From positions 1-41,592 of the forward strand of contig QHVM01000022.1 of assembly GCA_003223555.1 (NCBI GenBank): DNA of 41,592 nucleotides, written 5' to 3'. Shown piece after piece: positions 14,997 through 22,169 of the stretch. The position numbers were made by a program, and so were the translations under genes. Position 1 is the first letter of the stretch; the number at the start of each line of letters is the position of its first letter. The DNA comes from Acidobacteriota bacterium (lineage in GTDB: Bacteria; Acidobacteriota; Vicinamibacteria; Fen-336). The notes beneath the pieces were generated by a model that was given only the letters and a program-made list of their open reading frames with translations, did no database searches and was not told the DNA's origin.

Positions 14997-15833
14997 ATGC
15001 CCGAGCTGCCCGACCTCCTGCACGTGCAGGCCAAGCTGGACGCGGCGCTGCGCGGGCGCCGGGTGGCGAGCGAGCGGCTGACCTCTCCGGTCGTCCTGCG
15101 CGCCCTCGTGCGAGGCAACCTGTCGCTGCTGCTCGGCCGCGGGCTGGAGGAGATCCGGCGCCGCTCCCACTTCCTCGTCTTCCGCTTCGAAGGGCTGGAC
15201 CTGGCGGTGAACCCGATGCTGGCCGGCCGCTTCCGCCTGGGGTCGAGGGAGGACAAGGACGAGGCCTCGCTGGCCTTCGCCCTCGGCTTCGAGGGAGCGG
15301 GCGAGCTGCGCTACCTGGACGACAAGAGCATGGGCAAGGCCTATCTCGCGCCGGCCGGCGACTGGAAGGCGATTCCCGGCCTGGATGCGGGAGGGGTCGA
15401 CATCCTCTCTCCCCAGTTCACCCGCGAGCGCTTCGTCAGCCTGCTGAAGCGGAGGCGCGACCAGGTCCGCGCCTTCCTGCTCGACAAGAAGGCCCTCGAC
15501 AGCCTGGGCAACGCCTATGCGGACGAGGTCCTCTTCGCCGCCGGCATCCACCCCAAGACCTGGTGCCGCTCCATCTCGCACGACGAGGCGGTACGCCTGC
15601 ACGACGCGATCGTGGAGGTGATGAGGCACGCGGTCGAGGAAGTGGCCCGCCGCGACGAGCCCATCGAGGTGAAGGTGCGGGACTTCCTGAAGGTGCGCCT
15701 GAGGGAGGAGTGCCCGCGATGCGGGTCGAAGATCCGGCGCGCGGGGGTGCGGGGGATGGACGCGTACTTCTGTCCCCGCTGCCAGCCCGCCACGCGCTCC
15801 GGCCTCGTGGACTGGACCAAGACCGGCAAGTAG
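14997..15833 (+). CDS. Fpg/Nei-family DNA glycosylase, divergent at the beta-clamp lysine
   Basis: A 278-residue protein with Fpg/Nei architecture. The N-terminus MPELPD supplies the catalytic Pro2 and Glu3 of this bifunctional base-excision family. The H2TH region includes SLGNAYADEVLFAAGIHP, and a C-terminal C4 zinc finger (CPRCGSKIRR...YFCPRCQP) binds DNA. Two conserved sites differ. The lysine of the usual GKYL block (Lys58 with Met counted) is His58 in RRRSHFLVF, and the HLGMTG-type block is NPMLAG. Since that lysine contacts DNA and supports catalysis in MutM/Fpg, its lesion range or lyase chemistry may be altered (inference). AGGAT precedes ATG 14997. I avoid the symbol mutM because of these changes. 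Confidence 0.88.
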   Translation: MPELPDLLHVQAKLDAALRGRRVASERLTSPVVLRALVRGNLSLLLGRGLEEIRRRSHFLVFRFEGLDLAVNPMLAGRFRLGSREDKDEASLAFALGFEGAGELRYLDDKSMGKAYLAPAGDWKAIPGLDAGGVDILSPQFTRERFVSLLKRRRDQVRAFLLDKKALDSLGNAYADEVLFAAGIHPKTWCRSISHDEAVRLHDAIVEVMRHAVEEVARRDEPIEVKVRDFLKVRLREECPRCGSKIRRAGVRGMDAYFCPRCQPATRSGLVDWTKTGK

Positions 15834-15848
15834 CGGCCGGCCGGCGGC

Positions 15849-15877
15849 TTTACAGGCTGCCCTAGCGGCCCGATAAT
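15849..15877 (+). promoter_or_regulatory. Promoter of infA
   Basis: TTTACA (15849-15854), a 17-bp spacer, then GATAAT (15872-15877). Each box differs from the sigma-70 consensus at one position. The predicted start, near 15884, leaves a leader of about 22 nt that contains the GGAGG of infA. Confidence 0.75.
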
Positions 15878-15905
15878 CCGGAGTTCACGAAGGCTGTGGA
15901 GGAGA

Positions 15906-16124
15906 ATGAGCAAGGAAGACCTGATCGAGCTGCAAGGGGTCGTGACCGAGGTCCTGGCGGGAGGCAACTACAAGGTCAAGTGCGGCGAGAACCACGAGGT
16001 GCTGGCGCGGCTCAACGGCAAGATGCGCCAGTTCCGCATCCGGGTGATCGCCGGCGACCGGGTGACGGTGGGCGTCTCGCCCTACGACCTGAAGCGCGGC
16101 CTCATCACCTACCGCGCGAAATAG
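15906..16124 (+). CDS. infA: Translation initiation factor IF-1
   Basis: A 72-residue OB-fold protein of normal IF-1 length that binds the ribosomal A site during initiation. The blocks MSKEDLIELQGVVTEVL, HEVLARLNGKMRQFRIRVIAGDRV and SPYDLKRGLITYR are diagnostic. It deviates from the usual KMRxNxIRILPGD core (RQFRIRVIAGD). GGAGGAG lies just before ATG 15906. It stands away from the ribosomal-protein operons where infA often lies, and here begins a short run with the HtrA-like gene and peptide deformylase, which would put two translation-related genes on one transcript (inference). Confidence 0.95.
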   Translation: MSKEDLIELQGVVTEVLAGGNYKVKCGENHEVLARLNGKMRQFRIRVIAGDRVTVGVSPYDLKRGLITYRAK

Positions 16125-16166
16125 CCGCGCCACCCGCCCTCCTGACGACCGCCGGCCGCCGCTGAG

Positions 16167-17054
16167 ATGGACTCTCCCGTCGCCGTCGCCCGCCGGACCG
16201 CTCCCTCGATCGTCTTCCTGCGCAGCGAGATCCCCGCCCAGCATCCCTCGGCGGTCGTCCTCGGAGAGGAGCGCATGGGCACCGCGGTCGCGGTCGGCCC
16301 CCACCAGGTACTCACCGCCCACTACCTCGTGCTCGGCGCCGCCCGCCTGGAGGTCGCCGGGCCGGAAGGCCGGGGCCGCGCCGTCAGGGCCAGCACCCTG
16401 GACCACGAGAGCGGGCTCGCCCTCCTCTCGCTCGACGGCGCGCCGCTGCCGCCGGTCGAGATCGCTCCCCATCCCGCCGCCCCCGGCCTGCCCGTGTTCC
16501 TGATGACGTGCACGAGCGAGCGGGAGCGAAAGGGCGCGAGCGGCCACGTGTCGACGGTCGGGCCCTTCGAAGCGTTCTGGGAGTACATGCTCGACCGGGC
16601 GATCATGACCACCGTCATCAACCCGGGCCTGGCCGGGGCGCCGCTGTTCGATCCGGACGGACGGCTGGTCGGCATCGTCTCGCTGGGCCTGGCCGCGGTG
16701 GCTCGTTACAGCCTCGCCATCCCGATGGAGCTGTTCCTCGCCCGGCGCGAGGCCCTCGAGCGCGGGGAGGGTCCGGAGGGCGCGCGGGCCTGGCTGGGCT
16801 TCTACCCCCAGGGCTACGACGGCGGCGTGGTGCTCACCGGGGTCGTCCCGGGCGGCCCCGCCGACCGGGCCGGCCTCGCCCGCGGGGACCTGATCCTCTC
16901 GGTGGACGGGGCGCCCGTCTCGTCCCTGCGCGAGCTGTATCGGACGATCTGGAAGAGGGCCCCCGGTGAGTCGCTCAGTCTCCAGGTCCTCCGCGATTCC
17001 GCCATCCGGGTGGTGGAGGTCGCCGCCGGCGACCGGTACGAGTTCTACAAGTGA
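16167..17054 (+). CDS. HtrA/DegP-like protein with inactivated trypsin domain plus PDZ
   Basis: A 295-residue protein with a trypsin-fold domain (about 10-200) and a C-terminal PDZ domain (about 215-292: VVLTGVVPGGPADRAGLARGDLILSVDGAPV). His52 aligns with the HtrA catalytic His (VLTAHYLV). The catalytic Asp of the TDIAVL block is Gly83 (HESGLALL), and the GNSGGPL serine is Ala156 (PGLAGAPL). Only one triad residue remains, so it should not be a peptidase. There is no signal peptide, so it is probably cytoplasmic, unlike most HtrA proteins. Its stop overlaps the def start (GTGA), which implies coupled translation. It may bind peptides or protein C-termini (inference). Confidence 0.85.
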   Translation: MDSPVAVARRTAPSIVFLRSEIPAQHPSAVVLGEERMGTAVAVGPHQVLTAHYLVLGAARLEVAGPEGRGRAVRASTLDHESGLALLSLDGAPLPPVEIAPHPAAPGLPVFLMTCTSERERKGASGHVSTVGPFEAFWEYMLDRAIMTTVINPGLAGAPLFDPDGRLVGIVSLGLAAVARYSLAIPMELFLARREALERGEGPEGARAWLGFYPQGYDGGVVLTGVVPGGPADRAGLARGDLILSVDGAPVSSLRELYRTIWKRAPGESLSLQVLRDSAIRVVEVAAGDRYEFYK

Positions 17055-17605
17055 CGGTGTCCATCCTCAAGGTGGCCCGCATCGGCCACCCCGTCGTCCG
17101 GACGGCCGCCCAGCCGGTCCCCGCAGCGGAGATCGCCTCTCCCGCCTTCCAGCGTCTCGTCGACGACATGGTCGCGACGATGCACGAGTACGAAGGCGTT
17201 GGCCTGGCCGCGCCCCAGGTCCACGTCTCGCTGCGGCTGGCCGTCATCGAGGTCCCGGCCTCGGACGAGCGCAGCATCGAGGCCGTGCCGCTCACGGTGC
17301 TCGTCAACCCGGTCGTGACCCCCGTCGGCGAGGAACGGCTGACGGCGTGGGAGGGTTGCTTGTCGGTGCCCGGCCTGCGGGGGATGGTCCCCCGCTTCGC
17401 GCGCGCCCGGCTCGAAGCGCGCGACCGGGACGGGCGGCCCTACATCGCCGACGCTTCGGGCTTCTTCGCCCGGGTGATCCAGCACGAGTGCGACCACCTC
17501 GACGGCCGTGTCTATCTCGACCGGATGGACGACCTGCGTACCCTCTCCTTCCTCCGCGAGCTCCACCGTTTCGGCCCCGACGCCCACAACGAGGAGGGAA
17601 GCTAG
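17051..17605 (+). CDS. def: Peptide deformylase
   Basis: A 184-residue metalloenzyme that removes the formyl group from nascent protein N-termini. All three signature motifs are present: GVGLAAPQ (about residue 50), EGCLSVPG and QHECDHLDG. The Cys of motif 2 and two His of motif 3 bind the metal, and the Glu is catalytic. GTG 17051 overlaps the preceding stop by 4 nt. The EGCLSVPG spelling is typical of class I enzymes. The C-terminal tail is polar (DAHNEEGS). The gene overlaps the 3' end of the convergent kinase gene by 4 nt. fmt, its usual neighbour, is absent. Confidence 0.95.
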   Translation: MTVSILKVARIGHPVVRTAAQPVPAAEIASPAFQRLVDDMVATMHEYEGVGLAAPQVHVSLRLAVIEVPASDERSIEAVPLTVLVNPVVTPVGEERLTAWEGCLSVPGLRGMVPRFARARLEARDRDGRPYIADASGFFARVIQHECDHLDGRVYLDRMDDLRTLSFLRELHRFGPDAHNEEGS

Positions 17606-20600
17606 GCGGAGCCTGCGCCGGCGGCCGGGCCGCGCCGGGCGGCCGACGACGCGACCGGCCGCGGCACCGGCAGTCGGATCCACAGCTCCAGCCCGCCGAG
17701 CGCGCGGCTCCCGCCGACAAGAGTGCCGCCGAGCTGGGAGACGATCTCGCGCGCAAGGCCCAGGCCCGGGTCCAGATCTCCCGAAGCGATTCTGGTCGCC
17801 CGAGCGGTCGCTCCTTCCCCGTGCCGTACGCCCACCAGCACCTGGTCGTCCTCGACCGCGGTGACGACCTCGATCGTGGCTCCGCCTCCCGCCGCGCGCA
17901 GGTCCACGGCGGCGGCGTCCACGCAGCTCAGCACCGCCTGCCGCAGCGCCGTCACGTTCACCGACAGCGGCGGCACCGCCTCCGAGAGGGATGCCTGCAG
18001 CCGGATGTCCTCTTCGCCGAGGTCCGCCGACCGCTCCCCGATCACCTCCTGCACGGTGAGGTTCACCGAGACGAAGTCGCGCGGGCCGCTCGTCCCGCGC
18101 ATCGCCGCGATCACGTTGCTCGCGAGGCGCAGGCCGGAATCGCCCCGGCGCCGGATCCGCCGCGCATCTTCCCGCGCGCGACCGGGCAGGTCCCGCTGGG
18201 CCAGGAGCAGGCGGGCCAGGGCGGCGATCCCCGAGAGCTGGCCGCCCAGCTCGTAGACCGCGTTCGCCACCAGGCGAGGCAACACCTGCTGGCTCGCGTC
18301 GGCCGCTCCGGTGGCCGCGGAGGCCCCGACGCCTCGATCCCGCGCCAGCTCCCGCAGCGCCAGCAGCGCTCCCAGCGCCACCACCGCGAAGGCCGTCAGG
18401 TCGTCGCGGGCCGCGTCGAGCGCCGGATGTCCGGACGAGCCGACGAGCGCGTCGAAGGCCGGCAACAGCGCCACCGACGCCAGCGAAGCCGCGGCGCCAA
18501 ACGGGAACGGGCGGTAGCTCGCAAAGTGGGGCTCGGGCCGCCAGCGGCGCCGGCTCTCCGCCAGGGCCACCGCGGCCAGGAGCAGGTAGGGCACGATCCA
18601 ACCCAGGTCGGCGGGCGTCCCCCCCGCGAAGCCCGTGACGGTGCGCCCGTAATCCGCCGCGGTCTGGCCCGCCGCCCACGCCACGAACACGAGCGCCAGG
18701 CGGCCGAAGGCGATCCGCCAATGTCCCGAGGCGACCCTCCGGGACAGCACGAAGGCCCACAGCGCGAGCGCGGCCCGCACGAGCCCGCGCCCGAGCGCAA
18801 CGTGCTGGCCGAGAACGGCCTCACCCTCGCTGAAAGGCCAGGGCAACACCACCAGGTACATGTAGAAGTAGGCGAAGCAGCACAAGGCCGCACCCGCGCC
18901 CAGCAGGGAGCGCGCCGACGCGCCCCGCTCGGGCTTGAGGTCGGGCCGCAGGAGGAGCGCCGCCGCCCAGGCGAGCTCCCCCGCCGCGGAGACCAGGTAG
19001 GCCCAAACCCCGCTTGGACGAGAGCCCTCCAGGGCCCCCAGGCCCAGCATCCGGGCGACGGCCCAGAGCGCCGGGCCGGCGGCCAGGAGCAGCCAGAACC
19101 GCCGCGCGCGCCCCCGGTGGCGAAGGCCGGCCGCAGCCAGCGCGGCGGCCGCCAGCAGCGCCGCGCCGACCTGGAACTGGAACGCCCACCACGCGCGGCC
19201 GGCGTTCGGCGACATGAGGGCGAGCGAGGTCGCCATCGCCGCCGAGAGCAGCGCCGCCCCCGAGAGGGCCCAGGCGTCGGGGACCGGCCGCATGGCGCGA
19301 CGCTCCCGGGCCGGAAAGCGGAATACGAAGCAGGCGCCCTCGCCGGACGGCTCGAGCCCTACCGACCCGCCGTGGTCGCGGGCCACGAAGTGGGCCTGGG
19401 TGAGGCCGAGCCCCACTCCTTCGCCCACTCGGCGCGTCGTGAAGAACGGATCGAAGATACGCGGCCGGATCTCGGCCGGGACGCCCGGCCCGTCGTCGCG
19501 GAAGCGGAGCACGACCTCCCGCCCGTCGGTCGCGGCGCCGATCCTCAGCACACCGCCGGGGGAAGCCTGGGCGGCGTTGCGCACGACGCTGAGGAATGCC
19601 GCGCCGAGGGCGCCCGGGTCCCCCATCACCTCCGGGAGCTGACCCGTCCCCTCGAGGCTCACTCGGAGAGGCAGCCCCTCGTCGAGGACGGCGCGGACCG
19701 TGTCTTCCAGGGCGCGGCCGACGTCCACGGGTTGCCGCGACCGGGAGGGCACGAGCCGGAACGCGGCGCTCAGCTCGCGCACGATGCCGCGCGCCCGCTC
19801 GGCCTGATCGACCACCCGCTCCGCCTTGGCTCCCATGAACGGCGCCGCCGAGCGCGCCTGGCGCGCCACCTCGTCGGTCGCCCGTTCCAGCTCCTCCACC
19901 AGGCCGGCGCTGAGGGCGGCGAGCGTGCCCAGCCGACCGGCTCGCCGCGCTGCTTCGTCGGCGGCGCGCTCCCGGGCCTGGGCCTCCTCATCGAGGCGCT
20001 CCTCCACGAGCAGGCGCGCGGCGCAGCCGACGGCGAGGAGCGCCGACGTGACGAGAAGGAGGATCGGCTGCGGAGAGACGGCCAAACCCAGCGAGGGGAG
20101 CGCCCGGCCGAGGACGCGGTCCAGCACCAGCGGGGCCGGACCGGCCGCGAGCACGACCGCCGCGCTCGACAGCCGCCGCGTCACGCGCGCCCGCGGCGTC
20201 GTCGTGGCGGCGGCGAGCAGGAAGAACGGGACGAACCAGCCGGCGTCGGCCGGCCCGCCGGGGGGCAGCATCTCGTGGCCCAGACCGTTGGCGACCGCGC
20301 TGAGCGTGCCGTAGAGCACGGCGAACAGGCAGACCGCGCCGTAGGTCCGGCGCCACCTCGGCTCCTCCACCCGGCGCCAGAGCGTGGCCGTCCAGGCGGC
20401 GAGCGCGAAAGCGAGGCCGCCGAGGACGAAGCTGCGACTGTGCGTCCCTTCGGCGGTGATGAGCGGCAGGAACACGATGCGCAGGAACACGAACGAGAGC
20501 GCGACGAAGACCAGGGCGGTGTCGGCGAGCGCGACCCGGTCGCGCCGGAGGGACCGGGGATGGGGCCGTAGCCCGACCGCTCCGATCATCGGCACCAGGA

Positions 20601-20931
20601 AGCCGATGAAGAAGAGGTCGGTGCCCAGCGGGAAGCCGGTGGCGCGGTCGCCGAAGAACCGCGGCGCTCGGCCCTCGTAATCGGCCAGGGACCAAAGCGC
20701 CTCCCCGGCGAGCCACAGGAGAGGGCCGAGGGCGAGAAGGCGCCAGAACCACTTCGCGCGCCCCGGCTCGCGGCTCGCGCGCAGGAGCCAGCTCAGCGCC
20801 AGGACCGGGGGCGCGAGGAGGAGCAGATCCGTGCGCAGGTCCGCGCCCGGCCCGCGGGCGACCGCGTAATAGAGCGCCGCGAAGGCCGCCGCGCCGAGGG
20901 CCAGACCGCCCGGGGTCGCCCTGGGCCTCAC
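17602..20931 (-). CDS. Tandem-module membrane histidine kinase-like protein with degenerate H-boxes
   Basis: A 1109-residue protein made of two homologous modules, each a multi-helix membrane sensor followed by a kinase-like region. Module A (1-546) has no phosphoacceptor His (LSAGLVEELERA replaces the usual GLAHELNNPL). It does have a complete ATP-binding domain: N-box Asn452 in RNAAQAS, DDGPG (~479), DPFFTTR and GVGLGLTQ. Module B (547-1109) has Tyr893 in place of His (NAVYELGGQL) and a decayed ATP-binding domain without N or G1 boxes, though GLGLAREIVSQLGG survives. GTG 20931 overlaps the upstream kinase stop by 4 nt. An in-frame ATG at 19293 behind GGGAG could also yield module B alone. 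No response regulator is nearby. Confidence 0.82.
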   Translation of the reverse strand: MRPRATPGGLALGAAAFAALYYAVARGPGADLRTDLLLLAPPVLALSWLLRASREPGRAKWFWRLLALGPLLWLAGEALWSLADYEGRAPRFFGDRATGFPLGTDLFFIGFLVPMIGAVGLRPHPRSLRRDRVALADTALVFVALSFVFLRIVFLPLITAEGTHSRSFVLGGLAFALAAWTATLWRRVEEPRWRRTYGAVCLFAVLYGTLSAVANGLGHEMLPPGGPADAGWFVPFFLLAAATTTPRARVTRRLSSAAVVLAAGPAPLVLDRVLGRALPSLGLAVSPQPILLLVTSALLAVGCAARLLVEERLDEEAQARERAADEAARRAGRLGTLAALSAGLVEELERATDEVARQARSAAPFMGAKAERVVDQAERARGIVRELSAAFRLVPSRSRQPVDVGRALEDTVRAVLDEGLPLRVSLEGTGQLPEVMGDPGALGAAFLSVVRNAAQASPGGVLRIGAATDGREVVLRFRDDGPGVPAEIRPRIFDPFFTTRRVGEGVGLGLTQAHFVARDHGGSVGLEPSGEGACFVFRFPARERRAMRPVPDAWALSGAALLSAAMATSLALMSPNAGRAWWAFQFQVGAALLAAAALAAAGLRHRGRARRFWLLLAAGPALWAVARMLGLGALEGSRPSGVWAYLVSAAGELAWAAALLLRPDLKPERGASARSLLGAGAALCCFAYFYMYLVVLPWPFSEGEAVLGQHVALGRGLVRAALALWAFVLSRRVASGHWRIAFGRLALVFVAWAAGQTAADYGRTVTGFAGGTPADLGWIVPYLLLAAVALAESRRRWRPEPHFASYRPFPFGAAASLASVALLPAFDALVGSSGHPALDAARDDLTAFAVVALGALLALRELARDRGVGASAATGAADASQQVLPRLVANAVYELGGQLSGIAALARLLLAQRDLPGRAREDARRIRRRGDSGLRLASNVIAAMRGTSGPRDFVSVNLTVQEVIGERSADLGEEDIRLQASLSEAVPPLSVNVTALRQAVLSCVDAAAVDLRAAGGGATIEVVTAVEDDQVLVGVRHGEGATARATRIASGDLDPGLGLAREIVSQLGGTLVGGSRALGGLELWIRLPVPRPVASSAARRGPAAGAGSA

Positions 20932-22169
20932 CGCGGCTCCCCCGCGCTGCGCCCGCTGCGGACGAGCTGTTGCAAGCGACCCACCGCTGCCGCCGCCGTG
21001 CCAGTCGCCTCCACCAGGGGTTGCAACGACGGCTCGGGTCCGCCACGCCTCAGCGCCAGCTCCGCCCATCCGGCCACGGCCATCAGCGGGTTGTTGAGCT
21101 CGTGGGCCAGCCCGGAAGCGAACTGGAGGTACTCCGACGCCTCGGCGAGGGGCGGTCGCCCTCCGGCCGGCTCGGCCGCGTCGTGTGCTGCGGACGGCCG
21201 GCCTGTCTGGTACACACGAAGGGCCACGAGCAGCGACAGCACGGAGGAGCAGGCCAGGGTGAGATCGGTCCGTGCCTCGGCCAGCGAAGGCTGCACTCCG
21301 GCCGCGCGGCTGGCCAGGTCGATGAGAGGAGGCACGGCCAGGGCCAGCACCGCCAGCCGCGCCCGGCCGCGGTCGCCGACCGCCGGACGGCGCGAACCCA
21401 CCCAGGCCGGACCGCGTGGGCCGAGGGCCGCGGCGGCGATCGAGAAGAAAGGCAACAGGGAGGCCAGGTCCCACGGGCCATGGGCCTCGTGCTGGCCCTG
21501 GGCGTAGAGCCAGCGAGGCCAGGCGCCGAGGACGGCCCCGGCGCAGAAACCGAGGGCCAGCAGGCCGTAGACCCGGCGGAACGGCGGATCCTTGACGCGG
21601 AACGCAAGGGCGAGGGCCCACAGCCCCGGAAGCGCAGCCGGGGCCGTGACGGCCAGGAACCAGGGATCGCCCGCCGCCCCCGGCGGCCGCATCGCGCAGT
21701 ACGCCACCAGGAAGTACCCGCCGACTGCCGCCACCACCCACTCCAGGACCGCCGAGCGGACTTCGTGCGGAGCCCGCGGGCGGTCGGGGCGGACGAGGAG
21801 GGCCACCAGGAGGAAGACGACGAGGGTCTCGTCGCCGAGGTGGGCGGCGCCGCGCAGCCGCGCGGCGGCCGGCCAGACGGCCGGGAGGGCGAGGAGCATC
21901 TCGGCGGCGGCGTAGGCGGTCGAGGCGCTGCCGAGGAGGAGCCAGAACGCCTTCTCCGACCCGCGCGAGCTGCGGGCGGCGTGGGCGGCCGCCAGGGCGG
22001 CGAGGGCGGGAGGCCCGAAGAGCGCGAGATGACCGAGGACGGCGCGGACCGGCGCCGATGCCGGCCGGGGCAGCAGGAGAAGGGCGGCGAGATGGAGGAG
22101 GCCGTACGCGACCCCCGCCGCCAGCACCTTGCCGGGGGTGAACGCGTGGGCTAGGCTATCTCGCTTCAT
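20928..22169 (-). CDS. Membrane sensor with histidine phosphoacceptor (HisKA) domain but no ATPase domain
   Basis: A 413-residue protein. Many hydrophobic helices (about 10-310) are followed by one intact H-box, SGLAHELNNPLMAVAGWAEL, with phosphoacceptor His356, and a second helix. The protein stops 57 residues later, before any HATPase domain. Its sensor is homologous to both modules of the next gene; compare GSEKAFWLLLG here with GRAKWFWRLLA and GRARRFWLLLA there. Coupled by GTGA, the pair would supply His and ATPase on separate chains. ATG 22169 shares the palindrome CATG with the divergent ThyX-like start. GTG 22205 is an alternative that would overlap more. Confidence 0.82.
   Translation of the reverse strand: MKRDSLAHAFTPGKVLAAGVAYGLLHLAALLLLPRPASAPVRAVLGHLALFGPPALAALAAAHAARSSRGSEKAFWLLLGSASTAYAAAEMLLALPAVWPAAARLRGAAHLGDETLVVFLLVALLVRPDRPRAPHEVRSAVLEWVVAAVGGYFLVAYCAMRPPGAAGDPWFLAVTAPAALPGLWALALAFRVKDPPFRRVYGLLALGFCAGAVLGAWPRWLYAQGQHEAHGPWDLASLLPFFSIAAAALGPRGPAWVGSRRPAVGDRGRARLAVLALAVPPLIDLASRAAGVQPSLAEARTDLTLACSSVLSLLVALRVYQTGRPSAAHDAAEPAGGRPPLAEASEYLQFASGLAHELNNPLMAVAGWAELALRRGGPEPSLQPLVEATGTAAAAVGRLQQLVRSGRSAGEPR
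22129..22157 (+). promoter_or_regulatory. Candidate promoter of the ThyX-like gene
   Basis: TTGCCG (22129-22134), a 17-bp spacer and TAGGCT (22152-22157), ending 10 nt before ATG 22168. It lies inside the first codons of the divergent sensor gene. The transcript would be nearly leaderless. TAGGCT also occurs at 8228-8233 and 31645-31650 before other starts. Confidence 0.5.
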
